From assembly GCF_040436345.1 (NCBI RefSeq), contig NC_133233.1:13908735-13972734 (forward strand): a stretch of 64,000 nt of DNA. Reading direction: 5' to 3'. A program made the translations under genes and the position numbers. Positions 1 to 19,499 of the stretch are shown here, in pieces; position 1 is the stretch's first letter; every line of letters begins with the position of its first letter. The notes under the pieces were generated by a model. That model worked only from the letters and a program-made list of their open reading frames with translations. It had not been told where the DNA came from and did not search any database. The stretch comes from Pagrus major. Its lineage: Eukaryota > Chordata > Actinopteri > Spariformes > Sparidae.

Positions 1-3000
1 ATATTTATGAGCATGATAGTCTGCCAGTCAAACCTCTGCATATGCAAGCACCAATACTTAACAGTGACTGGAAGGTAAGTCATGACAGTAATGTTGTTTG
101 AAAATCTGTGTTTGACTGTCAGATGAGAAATGTTCCTCTCCTGCATTTCATGCAATTGTTTCACTCCACAGTAAAGGCTGCAGGACAGCTTATTTCCCAA
201 ATGTTAACCAGGATTAGGTTATGAACCCCAGGAAGTGTGTATTTGCCTCTGCGGCTGTGTGCAGTTGCTCATGCCACAGGAGAATCAGACAGAGTTAAAT
301 AAGAGAAGGCATTCACATCCATCCCAGTCGCTTCCCATCGCTGGAGATGACAGGCAAAATGCTGACACCACCCTCCGCTCAAATTGAATTTGAGATATAA
401 TATATTCCTGTATTAATATGAGTGGTAAATCATGTGGGAATAACACACACTCGCTCACGTTTGTGCTCTCTCTATCTCTCTTTCTGTTTGCCTGGATCAG
501 TGGGCGGATGAATGGATGGACGGAGAGGTTAAATGCGATTTGATACAAATCTTGCTTTCTCACTGTTCTCACACGCAGACAGTTAAACATCAGTACTCAG
601 AGAAACATACAACAAACTCTGTCTGAAAGCCCATCTCCTTCATACACTACAGCTTCTCCCTCCCTGGCTTGGCCTGTCTAATGGTCCTAGTTCCCCATTT
701 AGACCTGGACAAAAAGCAAAACCTTGCATTCTGGAAGTTGATTACTTCCGGTGGCCAGCTGTCTGCTGAACATACTTGCTTTTTTGCAGAGAGTTAAATG
801 AGAAGACTGATGCCATTTTCGTGTCTAAATATGTAGCAACCAGTTGACTGACAACGGACAAGTAAGTGGTCCTGATCTAAGAATTGTCTTGAATATAACC
901 CTGCCTCCATCGAGCTGCTAAAGTTTAATGCTAAATCTTAAAATAGAGCAGTGTGCCACAGATACTCAAACACCTTAGCACTAACTACTTTGGCACTTTA
1001 ATTCTTAGTTTCTTCTCTAAGCTGTCGGGTTGTCAAATGCACTTTGGAATGTCTCTTTAACGTGAAGCAACAGACTGCAGCACTGCGTTGAAGACAAATT
1101 TCAACTGTAGAACAACAACATATATTCCACTCTACTAAAACTGAGATTAGTCGTTTTTTTAAGTGGCGCGCCGATTGATTCGCAAATATCGATACTTCCA
1201 ATCCCAAACGTTCCGGTTCTAGGATAAATTTTCAGAATAAAAGAGTGATATCGAAACGCAGCAGTTCGGGCTGTTTTATCATCAACAGGGACACAGTAGC
1301 AAGTAACTACACTATCACCAGGATGTAGTCTGAATAACATACGGTTGATAGGTACTACTTGTCCTTGTGCCTCTCATGGTCAAACGCAAACTCCGGCTCC
1401 ATGAATGCAAAAAGGTGCCACTGATTTACAATGGCGCTTTTGCAGTTCTCAGAACAACTTCAGTGCTGTATGTGATGTGTGTGGGAGACCTGTGAACAAA
1501 CCCTGTTAAGCATCTAAGATTTAATTACAGTACAGAATACGATTAGCTCATGCAGTGGCAGTGTGAAGACGAGAGGAAAGTTCTTTGGCACTGGCAAAGA
1601 GCTTGCCGTCATTTTTAAAATTACAGAATCCTGCTTCATTAACTAATTCATATTTTTACTTTTTTTTTGTTTGTTTTTGCACTTCACTTTTAGTACAGAT
1701 TGAAGAATTAGATGAATAGCCTTTTCTATAGGTGCTGAGAGTTAGACTTTGGAGATTTAATGTGGATGGAGCCATTCTAGCTGTTTACCTCCGTTGACAG
1801 TCTTTGTGCTAAGTTAAGCCAGCTAGCGACGGCAGTAGCTCCATATTTAGAGTACAAACATGAAGAATGTATTCTTATCTAACTCTCGGCAAGAAAGCAG
1901 ATACGAAAAAAAAAGTGAAACTTTTTATTTAATTCTGTGCCTTTAAGACAAAAACATTGCAGAAAGATAAAACCAAGACACTGTCGTGAACTAGTTTGTT
2001 TTATATGCCTGGAATATGAGAAAGAAAATTCATGACTATATTGAAACTGGCCTTGTAATGTTTTAACATTGCTTTGAATTGGTGTTTTTTGTGTTAATTG
2101 CTTAAGAAGAATAGAAGGCAAAAAAAAAAAAAAAAAAAAAAATTAAAAAAATAGGGAGAGGAGGCTCCATCTGCAAAACAAAATCCAACCTGTGCCAACA
2201 GCGCCGGGCACACTGCAAAGACAATGGCCCATCACAGCCCCTGATGGCCAACTGTCAGCTTGGTGTGTGAGAGCTCTAACAGCTGAACAACAGCAAAACC
2301 AGCCTTGAGCTGATAATACCTTGTCTGCTGTGCCATCAGTCAAATTGACACCCCAGAGTTTGACTTCCTTATTTGTTCAGAATTAAACCATTCATCACGA
2401 TTCCCATACGCCACAAAAAGCCAGAAATAATTGAGAGAAAAATATGGAAAAGGGGGGAAAAAAAGCATGACACAATCGAGGCTTTTCCATTTGGCTTTTG
2501 TTTTTATGTACCTTCCATGTTCAACAGAAAATCGGTAAACCCTGGGAGCTTAATAGCCACATAATGTGTTAAAATTCTTAAATCAATTCATTTGACAGCA
2601 CATATTTATGTTCTCTACTTCTCGAGCGACACTCGGGATGCAGAATGAAAATGACCCCTTTCAGTAATGTGTCGGATTTTAATTCTTACCTCCTGGCAAT
2701 TGTTTTTTCCTTCCTTCACATTGGCAGTGAATCAATCATATACACAAATACTAAACGCACACACACACTCACACAAAATGCAGGGAGGAATTTGAATAAA
2801 ATCAACTGCTCATACATACAAACCCCCGAGCTAATGCCCCTCACTCTCTCTGGTGCTGAATCTTCTCTGTGTTGTGATAATTACTGTAGGCAGGCCGTGT
2901 AGTTTAGCAGAGACAGGCAGAAATGTGATGTGGCCTGCAGTCTTACCTGGCATTCATTCCTCTCAATAGAGCTTATGGAGACATTAGGCAGAAGTCATTA

Positions 3001-6000
3001 ACTACAGCAGAGACAAGGAGAGATGGGGAGGAAATCCAGCTCACTCAGTTGAACGTGCGAAATAAAAAAGGCAGTGGTGCATGAGGGAGTGTGTGTTTCG
3101 GTGTGTGTAGACGTCCCCGCGTGCTTCCATAAACTGTACAGTAAGCCTTTGTGTTTGTGTGTGCGTGCTATAGAGAAACAGAAAATGACTTTATGCTCGC
3201 ATCAGTGTGTCTGCATCGGTAATTTGCATCCATGACTCAAACCCTAAACGCCATAAGCTGTATTTTGTTTGTGTTGGGATGCAACGCAGAACAGAGATGC
3301 TGTCAGTGATGAGATCCAGTGTGAGTGATGCGAGTCGTGTGAATTCACTTTATTCGTCTGCGCACAGAGCAACAGACACTAGATACAGTAGCACGCTCGC
3401 AACACACACACACAAACTGAGATTCCCATTAAAACATCTGCCCTCATGCAGACTGACGGCAGTTTGCACTTGAACATGCCACATTCAGTCTTTAAAATAA
3501 AAATAGAGATAGTTAAGTCTCTGCAAATGTCAACATGTGCCAAATATCATTTGCATTCGCTTTCATATTCAAAACCTGTTCTCCCATGATGCAGTTAAAG
3601 GAGAAAGACATAAACAACATCTTGCAGCATATGACAGAGAGATCTATGCGCCTGTGTTCACTGTAACCTGTTTTGATGCATGTATTTCATTAAACTCACA
3701 CGGACCTATTAGTGATTTGCACTATTATAAATGATTTATAGCCACAGGGGTGGAATAAAAACACCCAGTGGTGCTATCGTTCAAAAAGTGTCTTCACTTT
3801 CCATCTCTCTTCTGCATCATTTTTCCATATTTTAAGCCTGACTTGGCCTTATTCTAAAATAGTTGAAGTATTGGTTAGTGAAATGGTTTTGTATGTCTGT
3901 GTGAGCATGAGCGAGTGTGTGTGTGTGCGTGCATATGTCTACCGATACAAAATGAGCGAGACTTAAGAAGCATTTATCATGATTAGTCTTTCATCAGTGG
4001 ACCAGAAGAGGCCTTTAATATCACTGACAGTCATCCCCTGCTTTTTCCATCTTCATTTCTTATCCCACTCTTCCTTGATTCACTCAGCTCGGCTTTCCAG
4101 AGGCTGTTTCCATCAAAGAAGCTCGATAATCAGCAACCACCCCCCCAACCCCCCCCATCCCTTTAACCATCTCCTCCGGCCTAAAAGAGCACTCATTAGC
4201 TTGACCTTGCTTGTTGTCGAGGCGTAGGGGTGAGGCAGTGTTATCCATATGTGGCATTGTAGACTCAGCTGAGCAAGCTAACACGATACGATGATTGACT
4301 GAGCATTTCTCTCTCTGAACCATCAGGTTGGGAAAACACTGCACAGTACACTGTACTCTGAAGCCCAGCAGAATAAAGCATAGCTGCCATTTTCGCCTTG
4401 CTTTCTGTAATAAAACGGTGAGGGTTTGAGGAAACTTAATGGCGACCGAATTCTGTTGTTTGAGTGTAGCCTGTTTCATTTTTTTCCCACCAAAATTGAT
4501 AATCTTACATCACACCATCCAGTCACAGTGACTACAGCATTATTCCGCTTTTATATGTTTAGGCACTGGCAGCACTTAGTTAAGGTTAGGGAAAGGTCAT
4601 GGTCTGTTATATTAGATAAAAGGTCAGCTGTGACCTGAGACATAAGATTTTTCATTTAACATTTCACCAAAGTCACAGTCTTTCCATAACCTAAGCCCAA
4701 TTTGCACAGGAATGGTATTACCAGGGGACCGCATGTGATTGGGAAATAACCCCCCTCCATTATTGTTTCGTGTGTTGCATTCACATGGGATACACTCTGT
4801 ATTATACTCAAATTTAAATACATTATCTCCTGGATATGATGTCAAGGCATCAACATAACATCAATGTTCCAGAAGCTCCTAACCTACCATCAATACTCAT
4901 TTTACACATCAATCTAGTCGATCTCACAGCACAGCTGTTGACTGTTGTCTAACATTATAACATTATATGACTCACGATCAAATTTTGTACTTGTTTAGTT
5001 GTTTGACAACTGAAAACAGATGCTTAACAACCCCAAATTACAAATCATCAGAGAAGCTTTGTCAGCTGTACAAATATATCCATCAGTAGAAAAAGGTTGC
5101 ATCTCATATTTTTTTTCATTATTTCTTTCTTCAGAATTAATAAATATATCTTTGAGCTTCATTTTCAGTTGCTCATCTAATCAATTACCGCTCACTTACT
5201 GCTTTAGTATCACTAATTAGGATCAAGTAATGAGCAGGTCAGGTCATTGTTGAAAAATAAGTGCTGTTAGTAAAATCTTGGGTCAAGCAGTACATGAAAT
5301 ATAAATGGCAAGATACTGTAATTGCCTTATTATGTGATATTGAAATAACCAGATAAAAGGCTTTTATTTCCAAGACAGAAGTCAGAAAATGACCTCCTCT
5401 AGGGTATCAAGGAAGCTCGTCTACTATTTATCACCACATCACTGGTTAAGATAAGCTCAAGTGACAGGACAGAGCCACATAAAGCCTGGGTCCCTCACCA
5501 CATACTGTAGTTCTCAGGAGCAGCTGTAGCTACCAGCATTGAGCCCTTCATGTGGCTTTTAACTACACAGTTATCTGTCTAGTTCACTTTTGATCTCCGG
5601 CGAGACAAAGGGGTGGCAGAGAAATGCTAGACAGTCATTTCTTACCTTTCTTGGAGGGCTGAGAAAATCAAGTGCGGTGTTAAATCTGATCCTGTCAGTG
5701 CAGTTGACGGCTAGAGGGGACTCTGTAAGAGGCTTTATTTCTGCTCTGGATCTGTCTTTAAAAGCTAAAGGGAAGATAGAGAAAGTCTTTGGGAGCTCAC
5801 AGTCTGAGAGAAATTCCTTTTTTCTGTTGTGTATAAAAAGAAACATCAGTTCTTGTTTGACTTTACTTTTATGGTGTTTGGATTACGACTACAAAAGGAA
5901 CGGCACACACCTGCTGCATGGAGTGTGTGAACAACCCAAATGCATGCATACACACAGATGTGCACAATCAACAACAGGCACACATATGGTGTGTTTTTTC

Positions 6001-6280
6001 ATGCTTCCTTTGATCCTTCTGCTATCCTCGCTTTCATCAGATCAGATCAGATTCGCTTTTATTATCCGTTCAATGAGGAGTCATGAATACACAGTAAAAT
6101 GTGTCGAAAGTTGGCCGACTTTCCTATGAAAACCCATGACAAAGCGCTTAGCAGGTGACACCATTCTCTAGCTCTGGCCTAAAGCACTTTTAAGCTGCCT
6201 TTAACACCCACAGTACACTCAGCCAAGCAAAAAGCGGATGTTGGCAGCATGGCCTGGGCTTATCTTTACCTTGTATCTGC
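1..6280. other. Gene-free non-coding DNA
   Basis: I see no coding region, RNA gene or complete mobile element here. The open frames are short, lack coding-like composition and match no protein I know. Visible landmarks are a poly(A) run at about 2120-2142, short GT/CA-rich patches near 2755-2775, 3080-3170 and 3900-3930, and a small CpG-bearing patch near 1160-1290 that contains the palindrome GGCGCGCC. Around 4578-4612 there is a fragment resembling a GGTTAGGGAAA-type fish interspersed repeat. The absence of a gene is inferred from a reading of both strands; short non-coding RNAs could be missed. Confidence 0.6.
2120..2142. repeat. Poly(A) tract
   Basis: An uninterrupted run of about 23 A residues, followed by a short interrupted A-rich stretch. 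It could be the tail of an old retroposed sequence or simple slippage. No recognisable retroelement body is seen just upstream. Confidence 0.8.
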
Positions 6281-6560
6281 TCAGGTTAAAGGGGCACTGT
6301 GTAGGAGAAGAAATTCAAACTCAAACTCAAGTTGAAAATTGATATTAATATATTAATGAGGTAATAATACAAACTCAGAAATATTTATTTTTCCACAACT
6401 GAATAAACAAGCTGTTCTCAGCTAAATGAGGTCCCCAGAACTGTGTTTGAAGCTGGAAAGGTGGTAGGGTCCGCCAAATCTGGTAGAGTATAACAGTATG
6501 AAATTTAGTTAAGCAGAAAATTCTCAGTGGACTGAATGGGCACCATATCTGGGTTCACTA
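6281..6560. repeat. Probable fish interspersed repeat
   Basis: The stretch beginning near AAAGGGGCACTGTGTAGGA, and containing the block GGTCCCCAGAACTGTGTTTG and the phrase GGTAGGGTCCGCCA, resembles a short non-coding repeat I recall as widespread in perch-like fish genomes. No open frame or clear terminal repeat is visible, so the family and exact boundaries are uncertain. The assignment rests on memory of the sequence, not on a search. Confidence 0.4.
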
Positions 6561-9064
6561 TCTAGTTCTATTTTCAAATCTAGGTCGCAATATCACCAGC
6601 TAACAGCATGCTTAACAACTACAACCAGCTAACACCATGTCAAGTTAGCCAGCATGCTCAACCCACCAAGCACCAGGCAAATAGTAATCACCCTCAGCTA
6701 CCTCATCTCAGGAGGCGACTCAGCATACACTATCGTCCACATCCCTTCAGCCTGCCAATTTGTCAGGCTAACTAGCATGCCACCTTGCTTCCCTGCTTGG
6801 TGGTGGCACGGTGGTCACTGGTGTGGGTGTTTGTGTGTGTATCTCGAGCCTCACGAGGGGGAGCCGTTACAGGCCAGGTGACAGATTGTCCAGACAATTG
6901 CTTTTAACAAGCTGGAGGGAAAGTAGGACAAAAAATACTAATGTTTCGCCTCACAGATCCATTCCACCTCAATACATATTTTCTTTCGCTCTCTATAATT
7001 CATAAGTGGACGTGTCGTCCTCACACATCTCACATACGTGTACGCACACACTAATCGTACTTCTACGCATGGTAGCACACATGGAGAAGCAGCAGGCAGC
7101 GTGAATGCATCAAATGTTTCGAAATTATGTGTGTCTGCATGTGTGATTGAGTGTCTCGTCTGTTTGACTGTGTGCTGTCTGCCTGTTTATTTGTTCTAAG
7201 ATCCCCAGGCCAATGTGACCAGCTTAAGTCTTAGCGGAGTGTGGTAAGTGCAGCATAAGATTAGTCGGCGCAGGACAACTAATCAATTAGAAACCAAGTG
7301 GATTTATTCCTCGCTCCCAGCTGCACGCACTTTGGTCGGAAGAGGGGTGTGTCAGTCAAAGAATTAACTAAAAGTGTGTGTTTAAAGAGAAAAGAGAAGA
7401 AAGTAAGAAAGACAGATGGAGAGAGGAAGAAGTGCAGCCTCCTGTAACAGGTAGACTGTGAGGAGGGCTGGGAGAGTATTTTCTCTTGTTTGTTCTACCT
7501 GGCAAAACAGGAAAATTAGATATTGACTGCGGAATAATGTTTTTCATTTCGACAAAAGCAGAGGCATGCCAGCAGTGAATAAGCTGCTACCTTAAACATT
7601 TACCAAACACACATACGGACAAACCAGGCAAAAGACAGGTAAGATCATTTATAAGATGTGAGATCAGGTTTAAGCAAATATTGACATCTACTTATTGTAG
7701 CGTGCATGGTTGTCTCAATTAATACTTTAAAGGTTAAAGGTATATCCTGCATATACAAATATCGCTCACTATGTTGTTATAATAAATACAATTCCCTTTT
7801 GACCGAAGAAAGATTTTTCCAGTAGGCCTTAGCTTTTATAATACAATCAGTACAGCGCTGAATACGTGCATAATAGGTGTGTTACAAAAGCATTTGATCT
7901 CAAATTGCATGTAATAATGTTCCGAAGAGAGTAAAATATTCTTTTCATTTCATGTATTCATATATTTCTGAGTTTTGAACACAGTCACATAATAATAGCA
8001 GAACAGTGGCTTCAGCAGTGACAGCAATGGGGCTCATTCAGAGAAGCAGTATGGAGGGGAAAAAAACGTAAGATAGCTTGTATTAGAATGCCAATAAAAA
8101 CTGAAACCCATGGTGGAGCTCATTTGGGCAATTATTAAAAGGCATAATTTGAGCTGCAATTATCCTTTCCCGCTCTTTGCTAGCGCTTGACAATCTGAAA
8201 ATGGAACTCGTTCACCGAGGCGGCAATTATCAGGAAGTTATTCTTAGTGCCAAGAAAGAGCAAATTCGATCTGCTGTTGCTGGGAGATTTGCCGTAATAA
8301 AGGTGGTGCGGCAGTAGCCGCATTGCAAGTTTTTGTTATTCATTTTAGCCGATGATTTACAGACAAAGCAAGTGAAATGTTATCTTTGAACCGTCCAGCA
8401 TGAGATCGTTTGTCAAGTCTCTGGAGTTGGTTGTTGACCGTCTGGCTTCCGATGAAGTAATTCAAACTAGGCTTGCTACCTGGGGAGAAATAAAATGTGT
8501 AATTGTGTCTACAGTCTCTAAATGATGAGTCTGTTGCGACAAAGGAGAAGAGAAGGCGACTCACAGCAACCCTCACAGGCCAGTTTAAGTGGAAAATATT
8601 AGCGAAACCTCACAATCTCAGTGGAGGGTAGTTTTTTTTAATTTATTTTTTTAACCACAAATGTTGACTTCCTCCTTGTATTTATCAACTTTATCAAAAC
8701 CAAGAAAAACACAGTGAGACTTATTTTACCCAATAAACGATAACACAATTGCTTTCTCTCACAATTTAAAAGAGAAAAATCTGCTGTCACTATTCTCAAA
8801 TTAAATAAAGAAAGTCAAATGTAGTCTACCTTTGCTGAAAAAACATTTGTGTTCCATCCAGCCAAGCAATGCTCATGCAAATTCTCAGGCAAGAGTGCGT
8901 TGGATGCTAAGATACATTTAAATATTCATTTGTTTACACACCTTAGTATTTGCTAACCTCTTCTTATCTCCTCCTGTTCTTTGTCTGCCTCCGCCACCCT
9001 CCTCCGCTCTCTCCTGCTCCCTCTCTGCCCCTGGTGTGCACTGTTTCAGTGAGGGCAAAGTATC
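6561..9064. other. Gene-free non-coding DNA with candidate conserved blocks
   Basis: No gene is visible. The DNA includes a GT-rich patch near 6820-6840 and two stretches whose composition resembles vertebrate conserved non-coding DNA: about 7215-7300 (ATTAG and CAATTAG motifs) and about 8095-8335 (listed separately). Confidence 0.5.
8095..8335. promoter_or_regulatory. Candidate conserved non-coding element
   Basis: Repeated homeodomain-type cores (GCAATTA near 8133 and 8155, CGGCAATTATC near 8221) are mixed with moderate GC and a lack of simple repeats. This is the texture often seen in developmental enhancers. Nothing in the sequence proves function; conservation cannot be judged from one genome. 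Confidence 0.22.
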
Positions 9065-9413
9065 AATCCATGCATAGTAAATGATTAAAGAGTTTTGCTA
9101 CAAAAGGATTATCATTTCTATCCCTCCTGCACGAGTAACTTTGATCGTGTCACATAAATTGTCTCACACACAGAGCACAAACATTCAGGCTTCTGAAATG
9201 CACAGAGCAGGGTGTGCACATGTATAGATCTGTGGAGATCGCTGCACTGCTGGTCAAAAATGTAAGTGTGTGTTTGTGACTTTGTGTGTGTGTGTGTGTG
9301 TGTGTGTGTTTGTGTGCATACGTGGATGCGACAGGATCAAAGGTACTTGTGCAGAAGGGATAGAAATGATAATCCTTGGGTAACAAAACTCTCTAATCAT
9401 TTATGCATGGATT
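9065..9413. mobile_element. Fold-back (MITE-like) element with about 90-bp inverted arms
   Basis: The left arm (about 9065-9155) and right arm (about 9325-9413) are inverted copies of each other. Both begin AATCCATGCAT on their own strand and share blocks such as AGGATTATCATTTCTATCCC, with only a few mismatches and small indels. The centre holds a (GT)n tract. There is no coding capacity, so this looks like a non-autonomous DNA transposon or fold-back element. The flanks show no convincing target-site duplication and the superfamily is not known to me. A long RNA hairpin would form if it were transcribed. Confidence 0.65.
9284..9309. repeat. (GT)n microsatellite
   Basis: A dinucleotide run of about 26 bp inside the loop of the surrounding fold-back element. 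Confidence 0.85.
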
Positions 9414-10520
9414 AAAACTTTTCCTCTCCTCTAATGTTGCATCTCACAGAAAGAGACAGAGAGACAGAGCCCTGACATTATTAATATATGGATTAAGCAC
9501 AGTAGCTTCCACAGCTGCAAACGCTGCTGAGAAGATAACCAACTTCAAAGACCAAAAGAAATCCTCAAATGGTAGCGGCATAGGTTCCTGTTTAATTTAA
9601 CTTTAAATTCAGGAGAGATTGTCAGCTACATGGAGCTTTAAGATGTGTAATAAGGCACATGCAATTTAGTGCGGGAGTTTAAATTCAAATTCACATTATT
9701 ATTTTCAGAGCATGGATGTACACGTGGCCAACATGCAGAGTCTTCAGTTACTTTTTCACTTGATAAGTTAACTTGACATGAAATGCAACACTTTTATTTG
9801 TCTTCTAAACAACATTTGCATTGACATTTTCAGGGTTATTGCAAATAAATCTACTTAATACCACATCTTCTGTGCTCAATCTGTTCTTCTGCTTTATTGC
9901 AAATCAGCAGGCATATGAGCACCTTTGGTGAGCAACAGTAATTTCCCCAAACCTGATTTCAGCTGATCTACAATGAGAGACAATATCTGCCCATACGCAC
10001 AAGGATCATTACACTGTGTGTGAGTGAGTGTGTGTATACATGTGTTTATTTTGAAAACTGAAAGATATGTTTTTCTGAAACTGCTTCGAACTGCTAAATG
10101 TGGAGAGTCTGAAATTCGCATACCTGCTCAAAACCATCCATGCACAAATCAGTAATCCCCCCCTTTTTTTTTTAACAGAGATGAGAGCTTTACAACATTA
10201 AAGACAACACATTTCATCAACTTGGCTTATTTTTAATTTGTGAGAAAATACCTAATAATTACACCAATTATCATCCCATTGTGACTGATATAACTATTTT
10301 TTTTATCTTAACTGAGGCTGCAACCATTTCAATGTTATTAATCAAGGAGCCATACAATACAGAACTGATTGCTTCATTCAAAGATGATGTTAGTGTAGAG
10401 TGTAGTGTAGAGTGTCAGACTAACACTTCAATCTCTTGTCAGAGTAGGTCACTCGATCACCTGTTAGGTGTTGATTCTTTTAAGAGTGCATGGAACTGTC
10501 TGAGGAGTGTATGACTCACA
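9414..10520. other. Gene-free non-coding DNA
   Basis: AT-rich sequence without a credible exon, RNA gene or complete repeat. A short tandem motif built from GTGTAGA occurs near 10391-10412. Confidence 0.55.
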
Positions 10521-11027
10521 TTTAAAGGAGACATGCTATGCTCATTTTCAGGTTCATAATTTTATTTTGGGTTACAACTAGAATATGTTTACATGCTTTA
10601 ATGCTCAAAAAACACATCAGTTTTCTCATACGCTCCAGTGCTGCTGCACTGTATTCCCCCCCTCTGTCTGAAACACTCTGTTTTGGCTCCTGTCTCTTTA
10701 AGGACCACCCCTCTCGAATACCCAGTCTGCTCTGATTGGTCAGCTCACACGTGCCTGACACAGCACTGCTTACAACAACAGAGCAGCTGTGTTAAACCAG
10801 TACTTACGTGCCAAACTAGCTACTAGGCATTCATTATGCAAATGTGAGACTCCATGATGTCACTAAGTTACAGAGCTAAAGTCAAGAATACTGACGAGGC
10901 ATTTCAGGACCAGTGTTTTCTGTGGGAGAAAGGAGCTTCCGTTGGTATAGACTTTTACATTCATACGAACATTAATAAAATACGGAATGAAAGGAAAAAA
11001 ACAAAAAAACAACAGGTCTCTTTTAAA
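10521..11027. mobile_element. MITE-like fish interspersed element
   Basis: The ends form a short inverted repeat: TTTAAAGGAGAC at the left and, read on the other strand, TTTAAAAGAGAC at the right. Internal blocks such as CTGTCTGAAACACTCTGTTT, CTCCTGTCTCTTTAAGGACC and CTCTGATTGGTCAGC match, from memory, a non-coding repeat very common in acanthomorph fish. It has no transposase frame, so it is presumably a non-autonomous DNA transposon of about 507 bp. The overlapping open frames on both strands are by-products of the repeat. The class is uncertain; a SINE-like origin is less likely because no pol III A/B boxes are seen. Confidence 0.6.
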
Positions 11028-11049
11028 CAAGAGTTTACAGCCATGCTAG

Positions 11050-11300
11050 TGGCTCTTTGAGGTTGTACTATGCCAATGTTGTTGAGATGAATACCGACCG
11101 AATTTCAAGGCAATCAATCCAATTCAAGACATCCATTAAAAAAAAGCAAATGTCACCCCCCTGGTGGCACTGAAAAGTCAGGGGATCAACAAAGTCACTC
11201 ATTCATTATCTAAAAAACATGAATATCTGGACCAAATTCAATCACAATCCAAAAATTGAGAGAGGTTAAATATGGACCAAAGTGGTGGGCTGACCATGTG
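11050..11300 (+). repeat. Fish interspersed repeat (family A), copy 1
   Basis: It contains the phrases GGTGGCACTGAAAAGTCAGG, GGGGATCAACAAAGTCA and GACCAAAGTGGTGGGCTGAC. These belong to a repeat I recognise as frequent in teleost introns and intergenic DNA. Related copies lie at about 19960-20250 (same orientation) and 33085-33400 (opposite). It is non-coding and the boundaries are approximate. Confidence 0.55.
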
Positions 11301-12052
11301 TTTTTATCAATCATGATGTTAAAAGCTCAGCAGGGGCTCATTTGCAACAAGCTTGCACCATCATTAGTCCAAAAATGTTTGTCTTCTTTCCCTTTGAGAG
11401 CGCTGCAATCTCCACTGAGACAATGTTCGTTTGCTCTCAGTAGCAGCAGAAGAGGAAGGCAAGGGGAGCCTTATTAAAGAAATATAAAGAACAAGGAGAG
11501 AAGACTGAATCTCAATATTGGAGAGAAGAGTTCAGAGTGGCGGATAGGGTGCACAGGGGGGAGAGCCGAGGTGTGTAAAGCCGATAAAAAATACTGTGCT
11601 GACTCAACAGCCAAAAGTGTTCAGCCCCAAACTCTGACACTCACAGTATACACCTGCACACACACTGTCATTATGCTCACTGTCCTTGCATTCTCATTTA
11701 CAGAAAACCTTTCACAGCACATCTGTAAGAACACAACTCTGAAACCTACGTTTTCTCTTTCAATAAATACTTTAATAGACATCTTTTGTCATATATCATT
11801 GGCTGATATATACACAAATGATTTTATTGTTAAAGCAGAAATTGATATGTTTCTAACATGCACTTGGTATTTTCTCTGTCGATGCATTTGTAAAACTGTG
11901 ATAAAGCCATTGTAACATAATGTTCGAAGAGAAAAATGGTTGTGCTGTACCTCGCTGTGTTTTTGTATTGTGTTTGTCTGGAACATGAGATTAGTGAATG
12001 AATGGGGGTGTGATGAATTGCAGACATGTTGCTCACCTTGTGACGAATGTCA
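11301..12052. other. Gene-free non-coding DNA
   Basis: Nothing recognisable. Open frames of up to 114 codons occur near 11571-11915, but they show no signal peptide, domain or splice context that would support a gene. Confidence 0.5.
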
Positions 12053-12125
12053 TCAACAATGGCTAAGCCATCAATCCAGCTGTGGTATTGAACCACAGTT
12101 GGATTGTTGGCTTAGCCATTGTTGA
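12053..12125. repeat. Near-perfect 34-bp inverted repeat (hairpin)
   Basis: The left arm at 12053-12086 and right arm at 12092-12125 are reverse complements with two mismatches, around a 5-nt loop (ATTGA). The arms contain CAATGGCTAAGCCA and TGGCTTAGCCATTG. An RNA copy would form a compact stem-loop of microRNA-precursor size. It could equally be the remnant of a tiny fold-back element. I match it to no known microRNA. Confidence 0.8.
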
Positions 12126-12327
12126 GCAACAGCACACAAATACTTTTTTGGTTTACCTGGTTCTGTTGCCACAAACTAGAAATTGTTGCATTAAAAATAC
12201 CAAGTTTTGGCTGCAAACTGTCCCGACGTCTCATCAAGTATATCCAGTGGTTTCGTGCTTACAAATGTTGAAACGTTATTATAGCAGCAAAAGCACAGAC
12301 AACAAGACAAGACAACACCCACCCCCC

Positions 12328-12510
12328 CTAGCCACAGTATGCTCACCCTGCTGCCATCTGGCAAAAGAAACAGTAGTATCCGTTGGCTTACTACAGAGCA
12401 GCTTCTTTCCTCAGGCTGTGGGACTCCTGAACCCATTTTTAGCGCTCCACCAATTCTGACTTTATTTTTGTATTAATTAGTCTGTATAGTTTTTGTTTTC
12501 TGTGTGTAGA
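12328..12510 (+). mobile_element. LINE 3'-end fragment
   Basis: The stretch from TAGCCACAGTATGCTCACC through CTGCTGCCATCTGGCAAAAG and AGCTTCTTTCCTCAGGC to GGACTCCTGAACCC matches the 3' end of the reverse-transcriptase gene of teleost non-LTR retrotransposons. One frame reads SSFFPQAVGLLN and stops at 12459. This peptide signature sits at the carboxyl end of such ORF2 proteins. Only this tail is present, as expected for a 5'-truncated copy. The RT domain is missing, so it is inactive. The clade (L2- or Rex-like) is not resolved. An inverted relative is at about 31190-31290. Confidence 0.6.
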
Positions 12511-19149
<6,639 letters not shown>

Positions 19150-19499
19150 GAGAGTAAGGACAAGCTGGTAAAGAAAGCCTTGGATTTGCCACCATAAATC
19201 CAGCTTATGGACGAATGGCCACCACAAACAGAGAAAATGCCTTCACAGCAAAATCACAAATGCTGAGGGCTAGAAAGAGCAAGAGTGCCTGTTTTGAACT
19301 TTGCGGGAGAGAGCGATAAAGACTGGAACATTTAGAGGCCAGGCATTTCAAAGAAGAAATTAAATAAATGTGGTGCATGAGAGAGACCCTGAGTTTTCCT
19401 GCCTACTTACTTTGGGGCTACCTGGTTAGGAAGCACGCCATGGCCTCTCCTCTCCAGGTCTGGTTCTACCTAATCATTATGTTTAAAGGGATGGCAAAC

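Noticed and set aside
1018..1345. Possible hAT-type transposon remnant around GGCGCGCC and ATATCGATA words
   Set aside because: No terminal inverted repeats or target duplication could be located, and the frames do not resemble a zinc-finger BED transposase.
5590..6129. 179-codon open frame
   Set aside because: No domain, signal or splice context, and it crosses low-complexity words (TCAGATCAGATCAGA). Length alone is compatible with chance.
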